From Boseongicola sp. SB0665_bin_10 (GTDB lineage Bacteria > Pseudomonadota > Alphaproteobacteria > Rhodobacterales > Rhodobacteraceae): 64,000 nucleotides of DNA. The stretch is taken from positions 1-64,000 of the forward strand of contig VXSG01000087.1 in NCBI GenBank assembly GCA_009838075.1, given 5' to 3'. The translations under genes were made by a program, and so were the position numbers. Within the stretch, counting starts at the first letter, position 1. Each line of letters opens with the position of its first letter. Below, in pieces: positions 9,197 through 18,570 of this stretch. The notes beneath the pieces were generated by a model. The model was not told the origin of the DNA, made no database searches, and saw only the letters and a list, made by a program, of their open reading frames with translations.

Positions 9197-9811
9197 ATGA
9201 TGCCGGATTTCGACGCGTCCCTTGCGGAGATCCTGATCACGGCCTTGCTGGCCTATCTGGCAGGGTCAATTCCCTTCGGGCTGCTCGTGTCACGCGCATT
9301 CGGCCTGCCCGACCCGCGCAGCATCGGATCCGGCAATATCGGGGCCACCAATGTCCTGCGCACCGGATCCCGGGCCGCTGCGCTGACGACGCTGCTCCTT
9401 GACGCCGCAAAGGGCCTGGTCGCGGTCGTCGTCGCAAGGGCGGCTGCCGGCGATGACGCCGCGCAGGTCGCCGGACTGGCGGCGTTCCTGGGCCATGTCT
9501 TTTCCGTTTGGCTCGGATTCCGGGGCGGGAAGGGGGTGGCAACCCTGCTTGGCGCCCTGACGGGATTCGGTGCCCTGGTCGGGCTCGCGGCGATGGCGGC
9601 CTGGCTCGGCACATTTCTCGTCTCGCGGATTTCTTCGCTGTCGGCGCTCGTGGCCGCCGCTGTCACGCCGGCCGTGGCCCTCTTGCTCGGGCAAGGCCAG
9701 CTGGTCGCGGCGACATTGTTCATGGCGGTTGTCGTCTTCTGGTCGCACCGCGCCAATATCCGGCGGTTGATCGACGGCAGGGAGCCGCGGGTGACGCGGA
9801 AGAAGCCGTAG
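9197..9811 (+). CDS. plsY: Acyl-phosphate glycerol-3-phosphate acyltransferase
   Basis: A 204-residue inner-membrane protein that moves an acyl group from acyl-phosphate to glycerol-3-phosphate, the first acylation in phospholipid synthesis. Conserved PlsY motifs are present: AGSIPFG, GSGNIGATNVLR, and GHVFSVWLGFRGGKGVAT, followed by the C-terminal HRANIRRL. Several hydrophobic segments fit the five-span topology. It begins 51 bases after the dihydroorotase-like gene and may be cotranscribed with it. Confidence 0.93.
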   Translation: MMPDFDASLAEILITALLAYLAGSIPFGLLVSRAFGLPDPRSIGSGNIGATNVLRTGSRAAALTTLLLDAAKGLVAVVVARAAAGDDAAQVAGLAAFLGHVFSVWLGFRGGKGVATLLGALTGFGALVGLAAMAAWLGTFLVSRISSLSALVAAAVTPAVALLLGQGQLVAATLFMAVVVFWSHRANIRRLIDGREPRVTRKKP

Positions 9812-9949
9812 GCAGCGGCCCGAGCGACCGTCAGATCGCCCATGTCCGGGCTCCCCGGGCATGCATGCCGCAGAACCCGTGCTTGGCATCCCTGGCCTGG
9901 GGCCTCGCAGGCATTGTCCCGGAGGCCGCACCGGCGTAGGTTCGCCCTC

Positions 9950-10702
9950 ATGGATTTCCAGGCAATGAAAGCGTCTCTCGAATGGCAGATCGCGTGCGGC
10001 GCGGACGAAGCGATTCTGGATGCGCCGGTCGACCGGACAGCGCGGCCGAAGGCCGTGGAGCCGCCAAGGCGTCCGCCGGCCCGCGACGCGGAGCCGGAGA
10101 CCGACGCCGTCGCCGCCGCAAGGACCGCAGCCACGGCGGCGGGCGATCTCGCAACGCTCCGGGCTGCCATGGAAGCCTACGGGCACTGCGATCTCAAGCG
10201 CGGCGCCAAGCAGCTCGTGTTCTCGGACGGCAATGCCAATGCGAGGGTGATGATCGTTGGTGAAGCCCCTGGGCGCGACGAAGACATCGAGGGCCGGCCC
10301 TTCGTGGGACGCGCAGGAAAGCTGCTTGACCTGATGTTCAGCCACATCGGCCTGTTCCGGACTGAATCCGACAGCGAGAAGGCGCTCTACATTGCCAACG
10401 TGCTGCCCTGGAGGCCACCGCAGAACCGCGATCCCAAGCCCGAAGAGATGGAGATGATGCTGCCCTTTCTCGAGCGGCATGTCGAACTCGTCGAACCCGA
10501 CCTGATCGTTGCCATGGGCAACCACGCGTGCCTGGCGCTTCTCGGACAACGCGGAATCACGAAGCTGCGGGGCAAGTGGAAGACCGCTCTGGGCAAGCCG
10601 ACGCTTCCGATGTTCCACCCCGCCTACCTCCTGCGCACGCCGGAAGCCAAGCGCGAGACATGGGCTGATCTCCTCAGTCTCAAGGAGAGGCTCCGGGCAT
10701 GA
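9950..10702 (+). CDS. Uracil-DNA glycosylase family protein lacking most Fe-S cysteines
   Basis: A 250-residue protein of the family-4-like uracil-DNA glycosylases. ATG at 9950 (MDFQAMKASL) is chosen over upstream in-frame codons because they encode no conserved sequence. The core motifs are VMIVGEAPGRDEDIEGRPF, the NRDP region, and MFHPAYLLR. Family 4 enzymes bind a 4Fe-4S cluster with four cysteines; here the N-terminal pair is reduced to one (GHCDLKRGA), the KCRPP position reads PWRPP, and the later cysteine is gone. The protein probably acts without a cluster. Its stop overlaps the next start by 4 bases (ATGA). Confidence 0.82.
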   Translation: MDFQAMKASLEWQIACGADEAILDAPVDRTARPKAVEPPRRPPARDAEPETDAVAAARTAATAAGDLATLRAAMEAYGHCDLKRGAKQLVFSDGNANARVMIVGEAPGRDEDIEGRPFVGRAGKLLDLMFSHIGLFRTESDSEKALYIANVLPWRPPQNRDPKPEEMEMMLPFLERHVELVEPDLIVAMGNHACLALLGQRGITKLRGKWKTALGKPTLPMFHPAYLLRTPEAKRETWADLLSLKERLRA

Positions 10703-11298
10703 ACATCCTTGCCTTTTCCGACCTGCACCATTCGAGAGCGAAGGCGGACGCCTTGGTCTCGGGAAGCCAGGAGGCGGATCTGGTGATCGGGGCCGGAGAC
10801 TTCTGCAACATGCGAAACGGGCTTGACGATGCCATGCGCATGCTTGACGGCATCAGGTGCCCGATGATCGTCGTACCGGGCAACGCGGAAAGTGCGGAAG
10901 AGCTTCGCGACGCAGCCCGGGCCGACACGATCGTGCTTCATGGCGAGGAAACCGAATTCGAAGGGCTTCGCCTGTTCGGCCTTGGATACGGCGTGCCTGT
11001 CACGCCATTCGGCCCCTGGTCATGCGATCTCGACGAGGCTGCCGCCGCCGCCATGCTGCAGAAATGCGGAACAGCCGACATTCTTGTCACGCACTCGCCG
11101 CCCAAGGGTGTCGCGGATGCAACCTCGAACGGCATGTCCGTTGGATCGGATGCCATCCGCAAGACGATCGAGCGCATGCAGCCAAAGCTGGCGCTATGCG
11201 GCCACATCCACGATTCCTGGGGTCGGTCTGGCCTGATCGGCAAGACCCGGGTGTGCAATCTCGGCCCCTCGGGCCACGTCTTCGAGGTTGCGCCATGA
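10699..11298 (+). CDS. Calcineurin-like metallophosphoesterase
   Basis: A 199-residue metal-dependent phosphoesterase of the YfcE/MPPED-like group. All metal-binding blocks are visible: FSDLHHS (DxH) at residues 6-12, GAGDFCN (GDxxN-type), PGNAE (the GNHE position, with alanine in place of histidine), THSPPKG and CGHIHDS. It would cleave phosphodiester or phosphomonoester bonds in the cytoplasm; the substrate is unknown. It overlaps both neighbours by the ATGA arrangement, so translation is probably coupled with the UDG-like gene and the LysE gene. Confidence 0.8.
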   Translation: MNILAFSDLHHSRAKADALVSGSQEADLVIGAGDFCNMRNGLDDAMRMLDGIRCPMIVVPGNAESAEELRDAARADTIVLHGEETEFEGLRLFGLGYGVPVTPFGPWSCDLDEAAAAAMLQKCGTADILVTHSPPKGVADATSNGMSVGSDAIRKTIERMQPKLALCGHIHDSWGRSGLIGKTRVCNLGPSGHVFEVAP

Positions 11299-11915
11299 TC
11301 GAGCCGCTGATCATGATCGCCTTCATTCCGGCGGCACTTGCATTGAACCTGACTCCCGGCGCCGACATGCTCTTCTGCCTTGCGCAAGGTGCACGCGCCG
11401 GCACGCGTGCGGCCCTCGCGGCTTCGGCGGGGGTTTCCGCTGGCACGATGGTGCACGTGGCGCTGACAGGCCTTGGCCTCGGCTACCTGGCGGCTCGGCA
11501 CCCGATCCTGTTCGACGTGACCCGGTATGCTGGCGTCGCCTATCTGCTTTGGCTGGCACAGAAGACCCTTCGTACGCCGCTCAGTTCACGTGACATGCCC
11601 GACATCCGTTCCGCCAAGGCCTTCACGGACGGGCTGATCGTGAACCTGACCAACCCCAAGGTGGCCCTGTTCATCCTGGCATTCGTGCCGCAATTCGTGG
11701 ATCCCGGCCGCGCCGTCCTGCCACAATTCCTGGCGCTGGGTGCAATCGTCGCGACCGGGGGGTTCGTCATCAACGGCGCCGTGGGAGCGTTTTCCGGCAG
11801 GATCGCCCGTGTGACGGCCCGGATGCCAAGGCTCGGGCAGGCCCTTCGCATCCTCTCCGCTTCCATCTTCGCCGCCCTGGCGCTCCGCCTCGTGCTGGAA
11901 GGGCGGCGCGCATGA
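11295..11915 (+). CDS. LysE/RhtB-family exporter
   Basis: A 206-residue membrane protein of the LysE amino-acid exporter family, with about six hydrophobic segments. The N-terminal signature LNLTPGADMLFCLAQGARAG and the GLIVNLTNPKVALFILAFVPQF block are typical. The start at 11295 is fixed by the ATGA overlap with the upstream phosphoesterase gene. It likely exports an amino acid or related metabolite; the substrate cannot be told. A second LysE-family gene lies at 29488-30117. Confidence 0.85.
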   Translation: MIEPLIMIAFIPAALALNLTPGADMLFCLAQGARAGTRAALAASAGVSAGTMVHVALTGLGLGYLAARHPILFDVTRYAGVAYLLWLAQKTLRTPLSSRDMPDIRSAKAFTDGLIVNLTNPKVALFILAFVPQFVDPGRAVLPQFLALGAIVATGGFVINGAVGAFSGRIARVTARMPRLGQALRILSASIFAALALRLVLEGRRA

Positions 11916-12454
11916 ACGGCACCGACGAAACCCGGGAATTCGTGCCGGTCCGCATCGCGGTGCTGACCGTAAGCGACACGCGAAGCCGCGCGGATGACCG
12001 TTCGGGAGACGTGCTCGCCGGGCGGATCGAGGATGCGGGCCACGAACTCGCGGCCCGCGAAATCGTGACCGATGACCGTGCACATATTGCGGCACTGCTG
12101 CGAGAATGGAGCAAGCGCGACGACATCGACGTGATCCTTTCGACCGGTGGCACCGGGTTGACGGGACGCGACGTCACGGTCGAGGCGCACAGGGACGTCT
12201 ACGAAAAGGAAGTCGATGCGTTCGGCGCGGTCTTCACGCAGGTCTCGATGAAGAAGATCGGCACCTCGGCGGTCCAGAGCCGCGCCTGCGGCGGCGTGGC
12301 GAACGGCACCTACCTGTTCGCGCTTCCCGGCAGCCCCGGCGCCTGCAAGGACGCATGGGACGAGATTCTCGCCTTCCAGTTCGACAATCGCCACCAACCC
12401 TGCAATTTCGTGGAGATCATGCCGCGACTGGCCGAGAAAACGCGACGGAAATAG
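11912..12454 (+). CDS. moaB: Molybdenum cofactor biosynthesis protein B
   Basis: A 180-residue MoaB/MogA-fold protein, acting in molybdopterin adenylation or assembly in the cytoplasm. Recognised by RIAVLTVSDTRS, the ligand loop ILSTGGTGLTGRDVT, the acidic E-A-H region after it, and GTYLFALPGSPGACKDAWD. The length is normal. It ends a four-gene chain (UDG-like, phosphoesterase, LysE, MoaB) in which each start overlaps the previous stop by 4 bases. Confidence 0.9.
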   Translation: MNGTDETREFVPVRIAVLTVSDTRSRADDRSGDVLAGRIEDAGHELAAREIVTDDRAHIAALLREWSKRDDIDVILSTGGTGLTGRDVTVEAHRDVYEKEVDAFGAVFTQVSMKKIGTSAVQSRACGGVANGTYLFALPGSPGACKDAWDEILAFQFDNRHQPCNFVEIMPRLAEKTRRK

Positions 12455-12482
12455 CGCTCGCGGACGTTTCAACTCTCGAATT

Positions 12483-12511
12483 TTGCCAAACGTGCGATTC
12501 CGCGACATAAT
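12483..12511 (+). promoter_or_regulatory. Sigma-70-type promoter for the RND efflux genes
   Basis: TTGCCA at 12483-12488 and CATAAT at 12506-12511 are separated by exactly 17 bases, close to the housekeeping consensus. They sit about 35 bases upstream of the TTG start of the membrane fusion gene and just after moaB ends. Confidence 0.6.
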
Positions 12512-12546
12512 GCGGGATGAAACGAATGCTCTGAACGGATGATGCA

Positions 12547-14007
12547 TTGCGATTCCTGAGACGCTCGCTTGTCGGCCTGTTCCTGTTGTCCGTGACCCTC
12601 GGGTTGCTGGCCTATGCCGGGAACATGGTGCGGGGCGCGCTGGAGGCTCGCCTGTCGGAGGAACCCCGTCAGCGTCCCCAGCGAGAAAGGATTTTCGCGG
12701 CGAATGTCGTTGCCATTCAGCCAGAAACCATACGTCCCGTTCTGTCGACCTTTGGCGAGGTCCGTGCCCGGCGCACCCTGGCCTTGCGTGCCTCGACGGC
12801 GGGCGAGGTCATCTGGACATCCGGGAAGGTCGAGGAAGGCGGCGAGGTCGAGGAAGGCGATCTCCTGGTCCGCATCGACCCGGTGGAGGCGCAGTCAGCG
12901 CTCGATACCGCGCGCGCCGATCTCTCGGAAGCGGAGGGCGACCTGCGCGACGCCGAACGCCAGCGCGCGCTTGCCGCGGATGAAATCCTCGCTGCCGAGA
13001 ACCAGGCGCGACTGCGCGCAAACGCGCTCGACCGCCAAAGGGATCTCCAGCAGCGCGGCGTCGGCTCCACCGCCGCCGTCGAAACCGCCGAACTTGCCCA
13101 TTCCACGGCGAACCAGGTCGTCCTGTCGCGCCGACAGGCCGCTGCCAATGCCGAGGCAAGAATCGATCAGGCGAAAACGGCGCTGGAGCGTCGGCGGATT
13201 GCCTTTGCGGATGCCCAGCGCAGATTGGCGAACACCGGGATCGAGGCCGAGTTCGCAGGTGTCCTGAGCGATGTCACGGTAACGGTCGGCGGGCTGGTTT
13301 CGGCTGGCGAGACCCTTGCGCATGTCATCGACCCGACCGAACTTGAAGTCGCTTTCCGCGTCTCGACGCCCCAATACACGCGCCTGCTCAACGACGGCGG
13401 ACGCTTGATCGGTGCGGATGTCACTGCCTCGATCGACATTCTCGGCGTGGATCTTGAGGCGTCGGGCAGAATCAGCCGCGAAAGCGCGGCCGTGGGCGCC
13501 GGCCAGACCGGGCGACTGCTTTTTGCGCGCCTGAACGATGCGCCGGGGTTCCGGCCCGGCGACTTCGTGGGCGTCCGAATCCTGGAACCCCCGATCGCGC
13601 GTGCGATCCGACTGCCCGCGAGCGCGGTCGATGCTGCCGCAAAGGTGCTCGTCGTCGGAGAGGGAGACCGGCTCGAAGTCGCGGACGTGCAGGTCCTGCG
13701 CAGCGAGCGCGACGATGTCATTGTCCGAGCGCCCGGACTTGCCGGGCGCGAGATCGTCGCAGAGCGGACCCCGCTGCTCGGCGCCGGAATTCGCATCCGG
13801 CCCGTGCGCCCTGGCGGGGGTCAGCCGGAGGTTGAGGCGCCGGATCTTCTGGCGCTGGATCCCGAACGGCGCGCAAGACTCGTTGCATTCGTGGAAAACA
13901 ACCAGTTCATGCCGGACGCGGCCAAGCGACGCGTCCTGACCGCGCTCAAGAAGGACAAGGTCCCGGCCCAAATGGTCGAACGAATCGAAAGCAGGATGGG
14001 GGGCTGA
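12547..14007 (+). CDS. RND efflux periplasmic adaptor (membrane fusion protein)
   Basis: A 486-residue HlyD/AcrA-type adaptor linking an inner-membrane RND pump to the outer membrane. A TTG start gives MRFLRRSLVGLFLLSV, a hydrophobic anchor or signal. A lipoyl/barrel-sandwich half (residues ~60-110, EGGEVEEGDLLVRIDP) is followed by an alpha-helical hairpin rich in A, E, Q and R (~115-225), the second lipoyl half and beta-barrel domains. The C-terminal extension (RARLVAFVENNQFMPD) contains short helices. The pump gene follows after about 190 bases, an unusually long gap for this pair. Confidence 0.85.
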   Translation: MRFLRRSLVGLFLLSVTLGLLAYAGNMVRGALEARLSEEPRQRPQRERIFAANVVAIQPETIRPVLSTFGEVRARRTLALRASTAGEVIWTSGKVEEGGEVEEGDLLVRIDPVEAQSALDTARADLSEAEGDLRDAERQRALAADEILAAENQARLRANALDRQRDLQQRGVGSTAAVETAELAHSTANQVVLSRRQAAANAEARIDQAKTALERRRIAFADAQRRLANTGIEAEFAGVLSDVTVTVGGLVSAGETLAHVIDPTELEVAFRVSTPQYTRLLNDGGRLIGADVTASIDILGVDLEASGRISRESAAVGAGQTGRLLFARLNDAPGFRPGDFVGVRILEPPIARAIRLPASAVDAAAKVLVVGEGDRLEVADVQVLRSERDDVIVRAPGLAGREIVAERTPLLGAGIRIRPVRPGGGQPEVEAPDLLALDPERRARLVAFVENNQFMPDAAKRRVLTALKKDKVPAQMVERIESRMGG

Positions 14008-14195
14008 AATGCGGGCTTGCCGTCCCGGTGAATGCAGCGGGCAGCGTATCGGGTTCCCAGCCAGACTCGCAGCGGCCCATTGCACCGGCGATCCCTGGTC
14101 GTGCGCGCCTGAACCCGGTCAGCGCACTCGGACCCTGAAATTGATCCGGCACGCGCCATGCGAAGCCAAGCCCGCCATTGCGGAGAGCCAGCACG

Positions 14196-17100
14196 ATGGC
14201 CCGTGACCTGGGTCAGGCCGCCGGCGGCATTCTTTCTTACTTCACAAGGCACAGGACGGCAGCCAACCTTCTTCTCGTGATCCTGATTGTCTCGGGATTC
14301 TATGCCGCGCCGCAGATGCGGGCACAGTTCTTTCCCGATGTCATCGTCGACGACATCACGATCAATGTGGCCTGGGACGGTGCCGGTGCGGAAGATGTCG
14401 ACGCCGCCATAGTCGAAGTCCTTCAGCCCACGCTACAGGCCGTGGACGGCGTGACCGAGACATCCTCCCGATCGCGAGAGGGCCAGGCCACGATCACCCT
14501 CGAGTTCGAGCCGGGCTGGGACATGCGGCAGGCGGAGGAAGATGTTGGCACGGCAATTGATTCCGTGACCGGTCTCCCCGCCGATGCCGACGATCCGAAG
14601 ACGGTGCGTCGCCGCTGGTCGGATCGGGTCACCGACGTGGTCATCAAGGGGCCTGTGGGCGTTGACCAGCTTGCCAACTTTGCCGACGAGTTCGTCACCC
14701 GACTCTTTGCGGTCGGGGTCACCCGCAGCACCATACGCGGCATCGCCGCCCCGGAAACGGTCGTCGAGGTCACGTCGCTCGACCTCATCCGTCACGATGT
14801 CACCATGCGCCAGATCGCCGACGCCATAGCGGAAGAGGCGGAGACCGATCCGGCAGGAGACGTTTCCGGCGCTGCCCGCGTGCGCACCGGCGTGGCCAAG
14901 AGATCCGCTGTCCAGATCGCCGAAATCGTCCTGCGCACGACGGAGGACGGCACGCCGCTCACCGTCGGAGACGTCGCGCGCGTAAGGGTCGGGGAGGTGG
15001 ACCGGGACCGTGCCTATTTTGTCGGACCGGATCCCGCGATCTCGATCCGCGTTGACCGTTCGGCCAATGGCGACGCGATCCGCATGCAGCGCCAGGTCGA
15101 GGAAGTCGCCGCCGAAATGCAGGCAACCCTTCCGACGGGGGTCGAGATCAACTTGATCCGGACGTTGGCGGAATCGATCACGGGGCGCCTGAACATCCTT
15201 CTGGACAACGGACTCATTGGCCTGGCCCTTGTCGTTTCGCTGCTGTTCCTGTTCCTGAACTCCCGCACGGCGCTTTGGGTCGCCGCGGGCATTCCGGTCG
15301 CCATGACCACGACCATCGCGATCATGTTCGCCGCCGGGCTGACCATCAACATGATCTCGCTCTTCGCGCTCATCATCACGCTTGGCATCGTGGTCGACGA
15401 CGCCATTGTCGTCGGCGAACATGCAGACTTTCGCGCGCGTCGTCTCGGCGAGAGTCCGACGGTGGCCGCGGAAAGCGCGGCCAGGCGCATGTTCACGCCT
15501 GTCTTCGCGGCCTCCATGACGACGATCATCGCCTTCTTTGGCCTTGTCGCAATCGGGGGCCGTTTCGGCGACCTGATCCGGGACATCCCGATCACGGTGA
15601 TCGTCGTGCTGGTCGCCTCTCTCGTCGAGTGCTTCCTCATTCTGCCCAACCACATGCGGCACGCCCTTGCCCATACTGCTCGACAGCACTGGTACGACTG
15701 GCCATCACGGCTGGTGAACAAGGGCTTTCGCCGCGTTCGGGAAAGCTTGTTCCGCCCCTTCATCAGGGCCGTCATCTGGGCCCGGTATCCCGTCATCGCC
15801 CTGGCGGTCCTGACGCTGGCCAGCCAGGCCGTGCTGTTCATTTCCGGCGACGTGCCATGGCGCTTCTTCAATGCCCCGGAGCGAAACTCGGTCACCGGCA
15901 ACTTCGCCATGGCGCCTGGCGCCACTCGAAGCGACACGCTCGAAATGATGCGAACGCTTCAGGGGACGGTCGAGGATCTCGGCGCAAAATACGAGGCCGG
16001 GCACGGGCTGAACCCCATCAAGTTCGCCCTTGCGGAAATCGGCGGCAACTCGGGACGCGGGCTTTCGGGAACGGAAACAAAGGAAAGCTATCAGCTGGGC
16101 TCGATCGCGATCGAGCTCATCGACGCCGATCTTCGTCCCTATTCCAGCTTCGCCTTCGTGGCCGAGCTACAGGACGCCGTCCCGCGGCATCCACTCCTCG
16201 AGACGGTCAGCTTTCGCGGCTGGCGACGCGGCCCGGGCGGCGACGCGATCGACGTCGAACTTTCGGGTGCATCCAGCGAAGTTCTCAAGGAGGCAGCGGA
16301 GGCGCTCAAGTCCCAGCTCGGCCGGTACGGCGAGATTTCCGCCCTCGAGGACAATCTCGGCTACGACAAGGAGGAACTGCTTCTCGAACTGACGCCGCAG
16401 GGGCAGGCACTCGGCCTGACAATCGACGCGCTGGGCGCGACGCTCCGCGCGCGACTGAACGGCATAGAGGCGGCAACCTATCCGGACGGACCCCGTTCCG
16501 CGGCCATCCGGGTGGAGCTTCCAGCCGACGAGCTGACGGCCGACTTCCTTGAGCGCCTTCTGATCCGGACCGGACCGGTGGCTGCCGGCGAAGGCGTCTA
16601 CGTGCCGCTCGCGGACATCGTGTCCGTCGAACGCCGGACAGGGTTCTCGACAATTCGCCGCGAGAACGGCATTCCCGTCGTCTCGGTGACCGGAGACCTG
16701 TCCGAAGACGACGCCGACCGGGCCCGGGAAATTTCGGAAGAGATCCAAGGCGCGATCCTGCCGCAGATTGAGCAGAATTTCGGCATCTCGACGCACTGGT
16801 CGGGACTGGCTGAGGATGAGCGCAACTTCCTTTCGGATGCAGGGACCGGCTTGATCCTTTGCCTGACGGGAATCTACCTCGTGCTTGCCTGGGTCTTCGC
16901 ATCGTGGTTCCGGCCCCTGGTCGTGATGGCCATCATCCCTTTCGGCCTCGTCGGCGCGGTCTGGGGCCACCATCTCTGGAACGTGCCCCTTTCGATGTTC
17001 TCGGTCGTGGGCCTCATCGGCATGATCGGCATCATCATCAACGATTCCATCGTCCTGGTAACGACGGTGGACGAGTACGCTGACGAACGGGGGATTGTCG

Positions 17101-17564
17101 CGGCAATCGTCGACGGTGCATCCGACCGGTTGAGGCCCGTGTTCCTCACGACCGCCACGACCGTCCTGGGGCTGGCCCCGCTGCTCTACGAGACGTCAAA
17201 GGATGCCCAGTTCCTGAAGCCGACGGTCATCACGCTCGTCTACGGGCTCGGTTTCGGGTTCGTGCTGGTCCTCCTGATCGTGCCTGCCCTCCTTGCCGTC
17301 GGGCATGACATCGGCCGCCATGTTCGTGCGTTCCGCTACGGCTGGACCACCCCTGGCATTGGCCCTGCCATGGCACTTGGGGCGGCCGCAATCGTGGCCT
17401 GGTTTGCCGTCACTGTCGGAAGCTTCCTTGTTGCGGGCAAGCTGCCCTTGGGCCTTGAAGACGTGGACTCGCTTGAGCAGGCGCTCCTGATCTACGTGGC
17501 GGGGTCGGCCGCGATCTGCTTCGTCGTCGGATTGCTTGCCGCGTTGCTCATGCCAAGAACGTAA
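14196..17564 (+). CDS. RND efflux transporter permease
   Basis: A 1122-residue inner-membrane proton-driven exporter of the AcrB/HAE superfamily. ATG at 14196 (MARDLGQAAGG) has a GGAGAG ribosome site 8 bases upstream and is preferred over an in-frame TTG at 14178. It has the usual layout: N-terminal span (ANLLLVILIVSGFY), a large periplasmic loop, central spans with the acidic pair in LGIVVDDAIVVGEHA, a second large loop, and C-terminal spans containing GMIGIIINDSIVLVTTV. An extra hydrophobic region follows near the C-terminus. Substrate specificity is unknown. Confidence 0.9.
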   Translation: MARDLGQAAGGILSYFTRHRTAANLLLVILIVSGFYAAPQMRAQFFPDVIVDDITINVAWDGAGAEDVDAAIVEVLQPTLQAVDGVTETSSRSREGQATITLEFEPGWDMRQAEEDVGTAIDSVTGLPADADDPKTVRRRWSDRVTDVVIKGPVGVDQLANFADEFVTRLFAVGVTRSTIRGIAAPETVVEVTSLDLIRHDVTMRQIADAIAEEAETDPAGDVSGAARVRTGVAKRSAVQIAEIVLRTTEDGTPLTVGDVARVRVGEVDRDRAYFVGPDPAISIRVDRSANGDAIRMQRQVEEVAAEMQATLPTGVEINLIRTLAESITGRLNILLDNGLIGLALVVSLLFLFLNSRTALWVAAGIPVAMTTTIAIMFAAGLTINMISLFALIITLGIVVDDAIVVGEHADFRARRLGESPTVAAESAARRMFTPVFAASMTTIIAFFGLVAIGGRFGDLIRDIPITVIVVLVASLVECFLILPNHMRHALAHTARQHWYDWPSRLVNKGFRRVRESLFRPFIRAVIWARYPVIALAVLTLASQAVLFISGDVPWRFFNAPERNSVTGNFAMAPGATRSDTLEMMRTLQGTVEDLGAKYEAGHGLNPIKFALAEIGGNSGRGLSGTETKESYQLGSIAIELIDADLRPYSSFAFVAELQDAVPRHPLLETVSFRGWRRGPGGDAIDVELSGASSEVLKEAAEALKSQLGRYGEISALEDNLGYDKEELLLELTPQGQALGLTIDALGATLRARLNGIEAATYPDGPRSAAIRVELPADELTADFLERLLIRTGPVAAGEGVYVPLADIVSVERRTGFSTIRRENGIPVVSVTGDLSEDDADRAREISEEIQGAILPQIEQNFGISTHWSGLAEDERNFLSDAGTGLILCLTGIYLVLAWVFASWFRPLVVMAIIPFGLVGAVWGHHLWNVPLSMFSVVGLIGMIGIIINDSIVLVTTVDEYADERGIVAAIVDGASDRLRPVFLTTATTVLGLAPLLYETSKDAQFLKPTVITLVYGLGFGFVLVLLIVPALLAVGHDIGRHVRAFRYGWTTPGIGPAMALGAAAIVAWFAVTVGSFLVAGKLPLGLEDVDSLEQALLIYVAGSAAICFVVGLLAALLMPRT

Positions 17565-17684
17565 CGCAACCTGGGACCGTTCGGCGCGTACCGGTCGCGC
17601 AGGCCCGATCCCGGCTTTCGTGCCGCAGGGCGGCCCCGCATGAAGGTCGGAGACCGAAACCGGCAGCGAAGTCACGAATTCCGG
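17565..17684. other. Short convergent gap
   Basis: 120 bases between the rightward RND gene and the leftward DsbD-N-type gene. I see no gene and no strong terminator hairpin. Confidence 0.3.
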
Positions 17685-18455
17685 TCAATGGCAGCCCGCC
17701 ATTTCGATCGCGCGGCCTTCGGACAGCACGGTCATGCGCACGTCTGACCGGGCAATCGCAAATGGACGTGCCGAAGGCGCCACCAACTCGACCTCGGCCC
17801 GCAGCTGCTCGCCGTTGCGCTGAAGGATCGGTGACGACACCCAGACCTGCGGGTCACCTGTCTCGACCACGACCGTTTCCTCGCTCCCCGTGTGCGGCAA
17901 TGTCGTTCTTGCGACAAGGCGCAAGCCGTCCGCGATCGGAACAAGGTCGCAGCTCAGGCGGCCGCCGCTTTCCGGCCTGTCCTCAAGGATTGCCGCAAGC
18001 GCGCGATCAGGAGATCCTTGGGCAGGAAGTTCCGCGCGCACCTGCAACGTGACGGGCACGCAGACTTCCTCGCATACACCGATATCGATTTCACCCCTGA
18101 GCCGGACCGGAGCCGAGGCGTCATGTGTCCGGATGTTCAACGGAAAGGTCACCTGACCGATGTAGCCGATGCCTCGAATTCCACCCTGCTCAAACACCTT
18201 CGGCACGGGAAAGTGCACTCTCACCGTCGCCACGTTCGAGGATCCGGACCAGTTGAAGACGGGTGGAATTCCGGCTTCACCCGGCACCCGCCAATAGGTC
18301 TTCCACCCCGGTGCCAGCCGGATTGTCAATCCTGCCACGTGCGTGTGTCCGTCTCTCCAGCCTGCATTCAGGTCCGCGTATGCCAGCTCGTCCGGCATCT
18401 GGGCGTGGCCGGGCGCCGCAAAGGCAAGTAGCGCTGCGCACAAAGTTCGAAGCAT
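17685..18455 (-). CDS. Periplasmic DsbD N-terminal-domain protein
   Basis: A 256-residue secreted protein. ATG at 18455 gives a signal peptide (MLRTLCAALLAFAAPGHA, cleavage near residue 18). The rest matches the DsbD alpha / disulfide bond corrector domain: WRDGHTHVAGLTIRLAPGWK, TYWRVPGEAGIPPVFNW, and the cysteine motif IGVCEEVCVPVTL. The CxxxC pair is in the right place for receiving electrons, but the membrane and thioredoxin domains of full DsbD are absent. It probably takes part in periplasmic thiol redox or cytochrome maturation. It diverges from yqgE. Confidence 0.75.
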   Translation of the reverse strand: MLRTLCAALLAFAAPGHAQMPDELAYADLNAGWRDGHTHVAGLTIRLAPGWKTYWRVPGEAGIPPVFNWSGSSNVATVRVHFPVPKVFEQGGIRGIGYIGQVTFPLNIRTHDASAPVRLRGEIDIGVCEEVCVPVTLQVRAELPAQGSPDRALAAILEDRPESGGRLSCDLVPIADGLRLVARTTLPHTGSEETVVVETGDPQVWVSSPILQRNGEQLRAEVELVAPSARPFAIARSDVRMTVLSEGRAIEMAGCH

Positions 18456-18570
18456 GGGTGCACTTCTAGAGCATCGCGCCCTTTGCAGAAAAGTCACATT
18501 CCAGTCATGCAGCGTGACCGTTGCCGCAATGCACTTGATGCACGATCCGGCTTGTCTCATGCTGTGAGGC

